A stretch of DNA of 64,000 bases. Source: JABDMH01 sp965223165 (lineage in GTDB: Bacteria > Bacteroidota > Bacteroidia > Chitinophagales > Saprospiraceae). Of the stretch, positions 25,115 to 34,348 are shown piece after piece (within the stretch, counting starts at the first letter, position 1; the number at the start of each line of letters is the position of its first letter). The DNA is taken from the NCBI GenBank assembly GCA_965223165.1, contig CBDCVQ010000018.1, positions 186,001 to 250,000 on the forward strand. The letters run 5' to 3'. The notes under the pieces were generated by a model. It was given only the letters and a program-made list of their open reading frames with translations, ran no database searches and was not told the DNA's origin. The position numbers and the translations under genes are program-made.

Positions 25115-28100
25115 ATGACAGTCACCAAGCTGGGACAAAAGAAGAAAATCAAATATCCCGGGATTCGCGTCACCTCTGACGGCAATACCCTGGTCGCTAA
25201 TACCGAAGGCCTGATTTGCGAAGGGGGGGTCTTCTACCCGATCACTCCTTCTACGCAGATGGGGGAAATATTTCAAAACCTCTACGCCAAAGGCCACCTC
25301 AATGCCTTTGGCAAGCCGCTCACAGCCATCGAGACCGAAGGTGAGCACGCGGCGCAAGGAGGATCCATTGCCTTGTCGGTGACGGGCCGGCGAGTGGTCA
25401 ACTTCACCTCCGGTCAGGGCCTGGTCTACGGGGTCGAGCAATACTATCACGCACCGGGCAAGCTGAGCACCATGGTGGTGGAGGTAGGCTCCCGCGCCCT
25501 GACCAAACATGCCCTCAACGTGCATTGCGGCCATGACGACATCTATGCCGTCCTGGACACGGGCTGGACGATTTTATTTGCCAAGGATGCACAGCAGGCG
25601 GTCGATCAGGCGATCATCCTGCGCAAGGTGAATGAACTCTCGCTTAATCCCGGTTGCAACGTGCAGGATGGGTTTCTCACGACCCATGTCGAGCGCACCT
25701 TTCGCAAGCCCGAGGCAGACCTGATCCGCGAATTCCTAGGCCATCCGGATGACATTATTGATACCCCTACTGAGCCCCAAAAGGCTTTGTTCGGGCCCAC
25801 TCGCAAACGCGTACCGGCTGCCATCGATCTCAAGAACCCCATCTTGCTGGGACCGGTGCAAAATCAGGAGCACTATATGAACGGCGTCGCCGCCCGGCGA
25901 AACAACTTCATCGAGCCGATTCTCGGCTTTTTGGAAGAGGCCTACGAAGAGTATGGCAAACTGACGGGCCGCCACTATTCCTTTGTCACCAGATCCGCCA
26001 ACTACGACAAAGCCGATACGGTCTTTGTCTGCATGGGTAGTGCTGCAGAAAACATGGAGGCCGTCGGCGACTATCTGCGTGAGACCAGGGGCCAAGAGCT
26101 GGGCGTCCTGCACATCAACGTGCTACGTCCCTTCCCTGAGGCGGCTGTCATCGAGGCATTACGCGGAAAGAAGAATGTCATCATCCTCGAGCGCACAGAT
26201 GAACCGCTGGCTGGCGACAATCCGCTCGCCCGCGATGTGCGATCTGCCTTACTAAAGGGCGTGGCTAACTGGTCCGGCAATCGATATCAGGGGCTGCCCA
26301 AGCTCGATCCCAGCAGTGAAATGCCCGACATTTTTGCCGGCGTATTTGGTCTGGGCTCACGTGACTTCCGACCGGAAGCCATCATCGGCGCCTATGACTA
26401 TGCCCTGGGCCGCATCAAGCGGCAGGATGGCAAAGGAAAAGAAGACGGAGAACGCTTCTTCTTCTGTGGGATTGATCATCCCTATACCGTCGAATCTAAA
26501 GAGACCCCGTCTTGTCTGCCGGAAAACTCCATCGCGGTGCGATTTCATTCGATCGGTGGTTGGGGCATGATCACCACCGGCAAGAACCTCGGCAATATTC
26601 TCGGAGCCATGTCCCAGTACGTGGCAGAGCGGGACCAACTCACCGATGCCTATGGCGAGCCGCGAGAGGTCGTAAACATCAGCGCCAACCCCAAGTATGG
26701 TTCGGAAAAGAAAGGAGCACCGACTAATTACTTTCTGGTGGCGGCACCCGATCGCGTCCGGGTCAACTGCGACCTGCGCCATGTGAATGTCGTACTTTGC
26801 TGCGATCCAAAGATCTTCCTGCATACCAATCCGCTAAAAGGCTTAGAGCCCGGTGGTTCCTTTGTCTGGGAATCCAACGAATCCGACCCACAGAAGATCT
26901 GGCAGCACATCCCTACCAAGTATCGACAGGAGATCATCGATAAGAAGATCCGGGTCTGCTCGCTGAGTGGCTTTGAGATTGCCAAAGAGGCCACCAGTCG
27001 CGAAGACCTTCAAACCCGGATGCAAGGAAATTCCTTCCTGGGAGCCTTCTTTAAGGTCTCGAGCTTTCTAGATGACTACAATATCCCGGAAGAAGAGTTT
27101 CTCGCCACCGTGCGGGCCCAGTACGAGAAGAAGTTTGGACGGTTTGGTGAAGATGTCGTTGCCTCTAATATGCAGGTCATGCAGTCTGGGTTTGATATGG
27201 TGCGAGAAGTACCGTACGGCGATGTCAACGACCACGACCTGTCCGCCTTTATGGGCTCAGTCATTAGCCCCTGCTCTCTGCCCACGGTACCATCCAATGG
27301 CAACGGCAAGAAAAACGGTACGGACAAAGCCCCACTCTTCCGCATGTCTACCTTCGATGAGGAATTTCGGTCGGACTATGGATATGACCAACCCGCTAGT
27401 CCACTGGCATCCGTCGGGGTGATGGCTGCGGCCACCGGCATGACAGCCAGCAAATATGTTTCTCGACGGGAGATCCCCATCTTCATTGAGGAAAACTGCA
27501 CGCAGTGTATGGATTGCATCACCGTATGCCCGGACACCGCCCTGCCCAATACGGCCCAGGACATCTCGACCATCCTTCGAACGGCTATGCACCACTATGT
27601 GAGTGATACGGCAGCCCGAAAGGCCTTGCTCGAATATCTCCCGGCGTTGGAAGCAGGAGTACGTCAACGCATGCTTGCCCACGCGACTGACAAGACCCTG
27701 TCAGACGAAGACAAGTTTAGCAAGGCACGTTTTGCCCAGGTGATGATGGCAGAATTGGCCAATGCGGAGGATCCGGCAATCACCGAGCAAGCCAAGCAAG
27801 AACTCTATCAGATCGTCGACATTATCCCGACCGCCTATCTCAGCAGTCGGGGCATCTTTAGTGGAAAGGAGCGAAAGGAGCCGGGTGCCGGAGGCATCTT
27901 CTCCATCTTCGTAGCCGATTCGTGCAAGGGTTGTGCCGCTTGTGTAGAGGCTTGCGGCAGTCATGAGGCGCTTAAGATGGTACCGGAGACCGAGGAGCAC
28001 CATGCCAATCTGAAGACGACGCAGCAGTTTCTCAACTTCTTGGGTGATACGCCCTCGAAGTATCTGGGCATCTTCGATGCGGCCAATGCGTCGGAGTCAA

Positions 28101-29803
28101 AGGCCGCCGCACTTAAGTTTCACCTCATGTTGCAGTCGAAGTACAACGCGTTTGTGGCGGGCGACGGTGCCTGCGCCGGCTGTGGCGAAAAGTCTGTCCT
28201 GCGAGCCATCGCCACGCTGACCGAGACCCTTATGCGACCCATTTTCAAGTCAAAAGCAGCCCGTCTCCGGCAAAAGGCCGAGTACCTGGAGGTAGGAGCA
28301 GAAGCACTGATCGCCAAGCTCAAGGAGAGCGGCGACGGAACCTATGACAACTTCCGACGCACGACCTACCATATCCTGGCGGGTTGTGGTTCGGAAGATA
28401 TGGCGGTCACCGATGCCATGATCAAGGAGCGGTTTAATGGATCCGATGAAGAGATCATCACGTCACTGATAGACGCCCTGCGCCAGGATGCACACAACCT
28501 GGTAGAAGCGGAAATGATCGAAGGGAAAACAGCCGAAGGCATGTCCGTCATGGCCATGGCCGCTCATACGGGATGCAATACGGTCTATGGCTCTACCCCG
28601 CCCAACAATCCCCACCCCTACCCCTGGATGAACTCTCTATTTCAGGATGGAGCGACCATTGGCTGGCTGATGGGCGAGAGCTTTATCAAGGACCACAGCT
28701 TCCAATCGGTCGTGCCCGAGCGGCTGGCAGACTATCTGCTATCTGACATGACAGAAGTCTTTGACGAGAAGGACTACTTCCACTACACGCACTTTTCCGA
28801 TACGTTCATGACCGATCAGGAGATTGCGGAGATGCCCAAGGTATGGGTCGTGGGCGGCGACGGCGGTATGGGTGACATCGGCTATCAAAATGTGTCGAAG
28901 GCCGTGCTGCAAAACCGGCCCAACGTCAAGATGCTGCTCATGGATACCCAGGTGTACTCCAATACCGGCGGACAAAATTCAGATTCCTCGCCGATGCTGG
29001 GCGGAGGCGACATGAATGCGGCTGGTATCGGTAGTGAAGGCAAAATGACCGAAATGAAGTCCGTCGCCGAGAGCTTTCTGGGTGGCCACGGCTCGCCGTA
29101 TGTCGCCAGGGTCTCGCTGGCTAACACCGGAGCGCTATACAAGTCCATTTTGGATGGCATCCTCTATCGCGGTACCGCCTTCTTTCAAGTGTACACCACC
29201 TGCCAGCCAGAACATGGCGTGGCCGACTACGCTTCGCAGATTCAGGCGCAATTGGTACGAGATAGCCGGGGAATGCCCGAATTTGTCTTTGATCCACAAC
29301 TGGGTGAGTCCTATCAGGATTCCCTCAACATCAAAGGCAATCCCAACTATCAAAATGACTGGTTTCAGCGACGGATCACCGCCACCAAGGAACGCTACAC
29401 CTTCTTGCCGGCTCACTGGGCGATTACGGAGGCCAGGTTCCGCTACCACCACAAGAAAGTGAAGGAAGAGGACACGAAGGATATGGTACTGATCGATGAC
29501 CTGCTGCCTTGCATCACCATGGATGACATCGTGCACCGACGCTACCTGAATAAGGATCATCGGTCCTACATCCCTGATTTTGGTGTCTTTCTAATCAACA
29601 AGTTGGATGACGGATCGACCACCTATCACAAACTCTCCAAACAGATGGTCATCTTTAACGTGGAGCGGCGCAAGGCCTGGCGCATGCTGCAAAGCCGTGC
29701 AGGAATCGTCAACAAAGATTACGCGAAGCAGAAGGAGCTGCTGAAGCAATGGGACGCGGGAGAGCTCGATAAGGCTGGTTTCTTGGAGGCGTATCGGGCT
29801 TGA
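25115..29803 (+). CDS. Pyruvate:ferredoxin (flavodoxin) oxidoreductase, long form
   Basis: It oxidises pyruvate (or another 2-oxoacid) to the acyl-CoA and CO2, passing electrons to ferredoxin or flavodoxin. 1562 residues from the ATG at 25115, which follows GAGGAAGAAAG; a GTG at 25067 would add 16. Domains in order: pyrimidine-binding POR alpha domain with G-V-F-Y-P-I-T-P-S-T and E-T-E-G-E-H-A-A; domain II; gamma domain (G-G-W-G-M-I-T-T-G-K-N-L); two 4Fe-4S clusters (C-T-Q-C-M-D-C near 794, C-K-G-C-A-A-C near 936); and the TPP domain (G-A-C-A-G-C-G-E-K near 1015, G-G-D-G-G-M-G-D-I-G-Y-Q-N near 1247, Y-S-N-T-G-G-Q). The usual one-chain NifJ is about 1200 residues; the extra length lies around the clusters and between TPP-domain blocks. 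Single gene. Confidence 0.93.
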   Translation: MTVTKLGQKKKIKYPGIRVTSDGNTLVANTEGLICEGGVFYPITPSTQMGEIFQNLYAKGHLNAFGKPLTAIETEGEHAAQGGSIALSVTGRRVVNFTSGQGLVYGVEQYYHAPGKLSTMVVEVGSRALTKHALNVHCGHDDIYAVLDTGWTILFAKDAQQAVDQAIILRKVNELSLNPGCNVQDGFLTTHVERTFRKPEADLIREFLGHPDDIIDTPTEPQKALFGPTRKRVPAAIDLKNPILLGPVQNQEHYMNGVAARRNNFIEPILGFLEEAYEEYGKLTGRHYSFVTRSANYDKADTVFVCMGSAAENMEAVGDYLRETRGQELGVLHINVLRPFPEAAVIEALRGKKNVIILERTDEPLAGDNPLARDVRSALLKGVANWSGNRYQGLPKLDPSSEMPDIFAGVFGLGSRDFRPEAIIGAYDYALGRIKRQDGKGKEDGERFFFCGIDHPYTVESKETPSCLPENSIAVRFHSIGGWGMITTGKNLGNILGAMSQYVAERDQLTDAYGEPREVVNISANPKYGSEKKGAPTNYFLVAAPDRVRVNCDLRHVNVVLCCDPKIFLHTNPLKGLEPGGSFVWESNESDPQKIWQHIPTKYRQEIIDKKIRVCSLSGFEIAKEATSREDLQTRMQGNSFLGAFFKVSSFLDDYNIPEEEFLATVRAQYEKKFGRFGEDVVASNMQVMQSGFDMVREVPYGDVNDHDLSAFMGSVISPCSLPTVPSNGNGKKNGTDKAPLFRMSTFDEEFRSDYGYDQPASPLASVGVMAAATGMTASKYVSRREIPIFIEENCTQCMDCITVCPDTALPNTAQDISTILRTAMHHYVSDTAARKALLEYLPALEAGVRQRMLAHATDKTLSDEDKFSKARFAQVMMAELANAEDPAITEQAKQELYQIVDIIPTAYLSSRGIFSGKERKEPGAGGIFSIFVADSCKGCAACVEACGSHEALKMVPETEEHHANLKTTQQFLNFLGDTPSKYLGIFDAANASESKAAALKFHLMLQSKYNAFVAGDGACAGCGEKSVLRAIATLTETLMRPIFKSKAARLRQKAEYLEVGAEALIAKLKESGDGTYDNFRRTTYHILAGCGSEDMAVTDAMIKERFNGSDEEIITSLIDALRQDAHNLVEAEMIEGKTAEGMSVMAMAAHTGCNTVYGSTPPNNPHPYPWMNSLFQDGATIGWLMGESFIKDHSFQSVVPERLADYLLSDMTEVFDEKDYFHYTHFSDTFMTDQEIAEMPKVWVVGGDGGMGDIGYQNVSKAVLQNRPNVKMLLMDTQVYSNTGGQNSDSSPMLGGGDMNAAGIGSEGKMTEMKSVAESFLGGHGSPYVARVSLANTGALYKSILDGILYRGTAFFQVYTTCQPEHGVADYASQIQAQLVRDSRGMPEFVFDPQLGESYQDSLNIKGNPNYQNDWFQRRITATKERYTFLPAHWAITEARFRYHHKKVKEEDTKDMVLIDDLLPCITMDDIVHRRYLNKDHRSYIPDFGVFLINKLDDGSTTYHKLSKQMVIFNVERRKAWRMLQSRAGIVNKDYAKQKELLKQWDAGELDKAGFLEAYRA

Positions 29804-29830
29804 TGGGCAGTGAGCAGTGAGCAATGAGCA

Positions 29831-30516
29831 ATGAACAGTTGGCAATGAACAGTTGGCAATGAACAGTTGGCAATGAACAGTTGGCAATGAACAGTTGGCA
29901 ATGAACAGTTGGCAATGAACAGTTGGCAATGAACAGTTGGCAATGAACAGTTGGCAATGAACAGTTGGCAATGAACAGTTGGCAATGAACAGTTGGCAAT
30001 GAACAGTTGGCAATGATCAGTTGGCAATGATCAGTTGGCAATGATCAGTTGGCAATGATCAGTTGGCAATGATCAGTTGGCAATGATCAGTTGGCAATGA
30101 ACAGTTGGCAATGAACAGTTGGCAATGAACAGTTGGCAATGAACAGTTGGCAATGAACAGTTGGCAATGAACAGTTGGCAATGAACAGTTGGCAATGAAC
30201 AGTTGGCAATGAACAGTTGGCAATGAACAGTTGGCAATGAACAGTTGGCAATGAACAGTTGGCAATGATCAGTTGGCAATGATCAGTTGGCAATGATCAG
30301 TTGGCAATGATCAGTTGGCAATGATCAGTTGGCAATGATCAGTTGGCAATGATCAGTTGGCAATGATCAGTTGGCAATGATCAGTTGGCAATGATCAGTT
30401 GGCAATGATCAGTTGGCAATGATCAGTTGGCAATGATCAGTTGGCAATGATCAGTTGGCAATGATCAGTTGGCAATGATCAGTTGGCAATGATCAGTTGG
30501 CAATGAGCAATTGGCA
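29831..30516. repeat. 14-bp minisatellite, 48 units in four blocks
   Basis: Tandem units ATGAACAGTTGGCA or ATGATCAGTTGGCA, differing at one base. By position the blocks are 13 AAC units (29831-30012), 6 TCA units (30013-30096), 12 AAC units (30097-30264) and 17 TCA units (30265-30502), flanked by degenerate units. All three minus-strand frames are open only because the period is not a multiple of three. The array begins about 25 bp after the PFOR stop codon. Confidence 0.95.
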
Positions 30517-30559
30517 GTGAGCATTTATCGGTTGTCATTGATCAATAGCGTGGTGCAAA

Positions 30560-30712
30560 GGCGAATCCTATTTCGCCGAGCCTCCTGGCAAGCAGTGATC
30601 AATGAACACTGTATTATGATCAAAGGGTAGTGCTTAGGCGAATCCCATTTCGCCGAGCTTTCTGAGCAAGTATTGATCACTTGCGTGGTGCAAAGGCGAA
30701 TCCTGTTTCGCC
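30560..30712. repeat. Three copies of a short hairpin repeat
   Basis: GGCGAATCCTATTTCGCC at 30560-30577, with variants at 30637-30654 and 30695-30712. Each can form a GGCGAA/TTCGCC stem. The surrounding words (TGGTGCAAA before, GAGC..TCTGAGCAA after) are also partly repeated. Next to the minisatellite; function unknown. Confidence 0.75.
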
Positions 30713-30729
30713 GGCCCTCTGAGCAATCA

Positions 30730-31587
30730 CTATGCATCATGAAACTCCAGGAAAGACTTTAGAAAACTCTCCGGATCCTCTACGTGCGGATAGTGACCCA
30801 GATGTTCTAGGCGCACAATATCGGCATCGGGCACGACCTCGGCAAAACGGTCCGCTGCGTGAGCCCCCGAGACAGGGTCAAGTACGCCGTTGATGAGACG
30901 TAAGGGTACCAGCTTACGGGCAAGCGGCGCTACCCAGCGCTCGCGGTACGTCACGCGTTCCTTCATGTACTGAATGAGTTTAGGAAGCATGGTCCGTCCC
31001 TTGTTTTCCAGCAGGAGCTGCCAGCTATCGCGCAAAAACTCTTCTGAAGGAGGATGCGCTGGACTGAAGATCTGCGTCATATTGCGGCGAAAAGTCCTTT
31101 CGGTGGACAACTGCGCAATGAGCGGTCCCAGGGGACCAATGAGGAGCCTCTGGATCAAGCGGGGGCGGTGGGTCTCGGGAAAAATGCCTCCATTGAGAAG
31201 TACGCAGGAGTGCCAGCGCACAGTCGCCGTCCCCTCCAGTTGACGGGCCAGCAGCTCTTGGGCCACGGTATCTCCCAGATCATGCGCCAGAATATGTGCC
31301 TCGGTGATCTCAAGTTGGGCCGCCAAGCCTTCTACCATGTCGGCTTGAAGGGATACGGAGATGTGCTTTGGTTTGGCCGACCGGCCCAGGCCAAGCAAAT
31401 CGAGGGCGACGGTGTCAAAACGACTGGACAACGATGTCCAAACCGGGGCGAAATCCCAGGATGTCGTCGGGAATCCATGAAGACAAATGAGGGTAGGGCC
31501 GGTACCCCGTCGGGTGAAAAAGAGAACATGGCCTTTAACCTTCGTCGTCGATCCAGCCTGATACCACGCCTCTGCCGAGTAGCTCAT
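30730..31587 (-). CDS. Alpha/beta hydrolase with Asp nucleophile (epoxide hydrolase / dehalogenase-like)
   Basis: 285 residues. Oxyanion motif H-G-F-P (about residues 36-39). The nucleophile elbow is A-H-D-L-G-D, in which Asp replaces the Ser of esterases, as in epoxide hydrolases, haloalkane dehalogenases and MEST proteins. The acid is in G-V-L-D-P-V and the base in L-G-H-Y-P-H. A helical cap lies between. No signal peptide, so cytoplasmic. The start codon overlaps the stop of the macrodomain gene (ATGA), so the two are co-transcribed with the macrodomain gene first. Substrate unknown. Confidence 0.87.
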   Translation of the reverse strand: MSYSAEAWYQAGSTTKVKGHVLFFTRRGTGPTLICLHGFPTTSWDFAPVWTSLSSRFDTVALDLLGLGRSAKPKHISVSLQADMVEGLAAQLEITEAHILAHDLGDTVAQELLARQLEGTATVRWHSCVLLNGGIFPETHRPRLIQRLLIGPLGPLIAQLSTERTFRRNMTQIFSPAHPPSEEFLRDSWQLLLENKGRTMLPKLIQYMKERVTYRERWVAPLARKLVPLRLINGVLDPVSGAHAADRFAEVVPDADIVRLEHLGHYPHVEDPESFLKSFLEFHDA

Positions 31588-32099
31588 TGAGATTTCTTGA
31601 GTAATTGAGTGTACAGATCAAAATTTTCACTATCAAAGCAGACAAAAAGCACGCGCTGCACGGACGTGGGTGCGTGGGATCGCACTGCTTGGATAGCCAC
31701 TTGCGATGCCTCCACCTTGGGATAGCCATATACACCCGTACTGATATTGGGAAAGGCCAACGACCGGCAAGCAAGATCCTCGGCCAGCTGCAGGCTGTTC
31801 TGGTAGCACTGCGCCAAGAGTCCGGCTTCGCCTGACTGGCCTCCCCGCCAAACCGGGCCCACCGTGTGGATGACGTGCTGCGCAGGAAGATTGCCAGCAG
31901 TGGTGGCCACCGCCTGGCCCGTATCACATCCTCCCTGTTTTCTCCGGATCTCTTGGCAGGCCTCCAAGATTGCCGGACCTCCCGCACGATGGATGGCACC
32001 ATCCACCCCTCCTCCTCCCAACAAGGTGGAGTTAGCGGCGTTTACGATGGCATCCACCGTCACTGCGGTGATATCTCCTTGTATGACTTCGATCTTCAT
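31584..32099 (-). CDS. Macrodomain protein (O-acetyl-ADP-ribose deacetylase-like)
   Basis: 171 residues from the ATG at 32099. The start was chosen because the macrodomain begins directly with M-K-I-E-V-I-Q-G-D-I-T; an upstream in-frame ATG at 32141 adds only unrelated sequence. Conserved ADP-ribose-binding pieces: D-A-I-V-N-A-A-N-S, G-G-G-G-V-D-G-A-I-H, and I-S-T-G-V-Y-G-Y-P. These match the YmdB/MacroD group, which removes acetyl or ADP-ribose from small molecules and proteins. First gene of a two-gene operon with the hydrolase. Confidence 0.93.
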   Translation of the reverse strand: MKIEVIQGDITAVTVDAIVNAANSTLLGGGGVDGAIHRAGGPAILEACQEIRRKQGGCDTGQAVATTAGNLPAQHVIHTVGPVWRGGQSGEAGLLAQCYQNSLQLAEDLACRSLAFPNISTGVYGYPKVEASQVAIQAVRSHAPTSVQRVLFVCFDSENFDLYTQLLKKSQ

Positions 32100-32284
32100 C
32101 GTCCGGATTCTAGAGCTCCAACCTGCCTGCCATGTACACACGGCACTCGACCAGTGACCATCGGCCCTACTTGAGCCAAAAGATAACGAGTTTAGTCCAG
32201 CTATAATCCGCCTGGGCCTTGCTGCCCAGAAAGCGTACCTTTCTATCTACGTTAAGTTATCGCTTGGTCAAATATCATATCGCC

Positions 32285-33421
32285 ATGACAATCAGATTTG
32301 CCCTTCTTCTAGCAACACTGACCCTATTTAGACATCCTTCGAAAGGTCAGGCTGCCTCCGGCCTGGAGGATGATCCGTCCCTGACGGCCACTGGTCATTT
32401 TCTCTATGTAGCTACACCCGGCATTCGCAACTATCTGGGCTATGGCGGGCATGGCCTGGTGGTTTTTGATATAGACAATCATCACCAGTTTGTCAAGCGA
32501 ATCCCCACCCAGGGCCTCAAAGAGGACGGAACTCCCTCCAACGTCAAGGGGGTGGCCGTCAGCGCATCCTTGAAAAGCATCTACATCAGCACCCTGGAAG
32601 CGTTGCAGCGCATTGATTTGAGCACAGAGGAGCTCGTATGGGAAATACCCTACGAAGGTGGCTGCGATCGCATGTCTATCTCGCCGGACGGCAAGATCAT
32701 GTATTTACCCTCTCTGGAGAAGGACTTTTGGCGCGTGATCAACTGCGAAGATGGTGCGATCATATCCACCATCAAGGTACATGCCCGGGCGCACAATACG
32801 ATCTATGGGCCCTCAGGCCGACGAGCCTATATGGCTGATATTGCTTCTCCCCTGCTGCATGTCGCCGATACGGAGACACACAAAGTCGTACAAACCGTCG
32901 GGCCGTTCAGCGCCGGTATTCGTCCCTTTACCCTCAATAGCGACGAGTCCCTCGTCTTTGTCAATGTCAATGAACTCTTGGGATTTGAAGTGGGGGATCT
33001 GAAGACCGGTCAAAAGTTGGCCAGCATCCGGGTGCTGGGCTGGGACAAAGGGCCCGTGCGAAGGCATGGCAATCCGAGCCACGGCATCGGCATGACCCCA
33101 GACGAAGAGGAAATCTGGATCAGCGATGGTCACAACATGCGGATGCATATCTTCAGTGCCAAAGCACCGTATCAACAGCGTACCACGATCGTCCTAGGCG
33201 ACATGCCTGGCTGGGTCACCTTCAGCCTGGACGGCCAATATGCCTACCCTTCCAGCGGTGAAGTGGTCCATACAAGGACCCGTAAGATCCTCTACCTCCT
33301 ACAGGATGAAAACTACAACACGGTGTCCAGCGAAAAAATGGTGGAAATCTTTATGAAGGATGGAAACGTGGTCAAGGCGGGTGATCAGTTTGGGCTGGGA
33401 CGCCTGCATGCCCCACGATGA
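32285..33421 (+). CDS. Secreted YncE-like beta-propeller protein
   Basis: 378 residues from ATG at 32285, which gives a clean signal peptide (M-T-I-R-F-A-L-L-L, cut near residue 22); the frame is open upstream to 32219. Repeated blade motifs such as V-A-V-S-A-S-L-K-S-I-Y-I, M-S-I-S-P-D-G-K-I-M-Y and I-G-M-T-P-D-E-E-E-I-W-I are those of seven-bladed YncE/lactonase-type propellers. No catalytic residues recognised. Single gene, divergent from the macrodomain operon. Confidence 0.8.
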   Translation: MTIRFALLLATLTLFRHPSKGQAASGLEDDPSLTATGHFLYVATPGIRNYLGYGGHGLVVFDIDNHHQFVKRIPTQGLKEDGTPSNVKGVAVSASLKSIYISTLEALQRIDLSTEELVWEIPYEGGCDRMSISPDGKIMYLPSLEKDFWRVINCEDGAIISTIKVHARAHNTIYGPSGRRAYMADIASPLLHVADTETHKVVQTVGPFSAGIRPFTLNSDESLVFVNVNELLGFEVGDLKTGQKLASIRVLGWDKGPVRRHGNPSHGIGMTPDEEEIWISDGHNMRMHIFSAKAPYQQRTTIVLGDMPGWVTFSLDGQYAYPSSGEVVHTRTRKILYLLQDENYNTVSSEKMVEIFMKDGNVVKAGDQFGLGRLHAPR

Positions 33422-33536
33422 CAGGAGAAAATATGCAAACGACATCCCCCGTTTGGAGCGGGCCAAGCGGAGTATCCAGCGCGAATCTCCACTAGTCTAT
33501 CAAGCTACCAGGTGAGGGGAAAATTTGGCTACCTGC

Positions 33537-34346
33537 TCACTTCTGATCCAAGAGGTTCAAAATCGCCAAGTTGACTTTGGAAGCTTCTCGGCCATATTCC
33601 TCTTGATCCATGACATTTAGATCCAGCGCGTCCTGTGCCCGCATAAAGTTGGCCTTGATCGCAAGCAATTTGTTACTTGGCTCCTGTCCGCCGGCTGCCA
33701 GTCCTCGCTCCAACTCTTCGATGGCCTGTAGCGTTTCTCCCTCTCCTATCAACTGCTTGATCTTGGCCAGAAATGTCGGCGGTAGTTTCGCAAAAACGGC
33801 ACTAGGGCCTCGATGTCTACGGCGCCACCAGAGAGCGGCTGCAAGGGCGAGCACCAAGAGTGCACCACCCACGAGCAACCACGACGGTGCCAGAGTCCGA
33901 TCCCCCTTTCTGATGGTCACATTGAGCTGCTTTATCAGGTTCCGACACGATTGCTGCAGCTTATCTGGAAGATAGAAGTCCGACTTGGCATCCAGCTGAT
34001 TTTCCAAGTCCTTACGGAGCACCATCATCCGCCTCAATAGTTTAGGATCATTGGATTCCGCAAAAATCATTCGACCCTCATAAAACTCTTTGAACTCCTG
34101 GTTCAAGGAAGCCAACGTATCCAAGTCCTCGGCATTCGCAGAGATTTCGCCCACCAGCACAATTAGCTCCTGATAAATGGTTTTCTTCTGGTCCCATGTA
34201 TCACTGGCCGATTGGCCTGCACCTAGGCAGAAGCAGCAAGCGATCAGGGCGGATACGAGCTCCCAGCGGGGACGACCGGCCCATAAACACTTTATCCTCC
34301 TCGTACCATTGCGTATCTCCGTCGACATTCGGTATGGGTGAGTCAT
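33537..34346 (-). CDS. Membrane protein with C-terminal effector-associated domain 11 (EAD11)
   Basis: 269 residues. An N-terminal hydrophobic segment near residues 30-46 (signal or anchor) is followed by a helical extracytoplasmic region of about 100 residues. A transmembrane helix (about 155-176, W-L-L-V-G-G-A-L-L-V-L-A) is followed by R-R-R-H-R. From about 190 comes a helical domain: I-K-Q-L-I-G-E-G-E-T-L-Q-A-I, A-I-K-A-N-F-M-R-A, M-D-Q-E-E-Y-G-R-E-A and I-L-N-L-L-D-Q. That pattern is effector-associated domain 11, a small adaptor found in Bacteroidota conflict and signalling proteins, where matching EADs pair sensors with effectors. It starts 2 bp after the stop of the upstream gene. The partner effector is not in the window. 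Confidence 0.65.
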   Translation of the reverse strand: MTHPYRMSTEIRNGTRRIKCLWAGRPRWELVSALIACCFCLGAGQSASDTWDQKKTIYQELIVLVGEISANAEDLDTLASLNQEFKEFYEGRMIFAESNDPKLLRRMMVLRKDLENQLDAKSDFYLPDKLQQSCRNLIKQLNVTIRKGDRTLAPSWLLVGGALLVLALAAALWWRRRHRGPSAVFAKLPPTFLAKIKQLIGEGETLQAIEELERGLAAGGQEPSNKLLAIKANFMRAQDALDLNVMDQEEYGREASKVNLAILNLLDQK

Positions 34347-34348
34347 CC

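Noticed and set aside
29591..30293. Minus-strand frames of about 70-140 residues rich in C-Q-L-F-I-A-N-C
   Set aside because: They are translations of the 14-bp minisatellite, open in all three frames because of its sequence, not coding.
29831..30516. CRISPR array
   Set aside because: Units are contiguous 14-mers without spacers and there are no cas genes.
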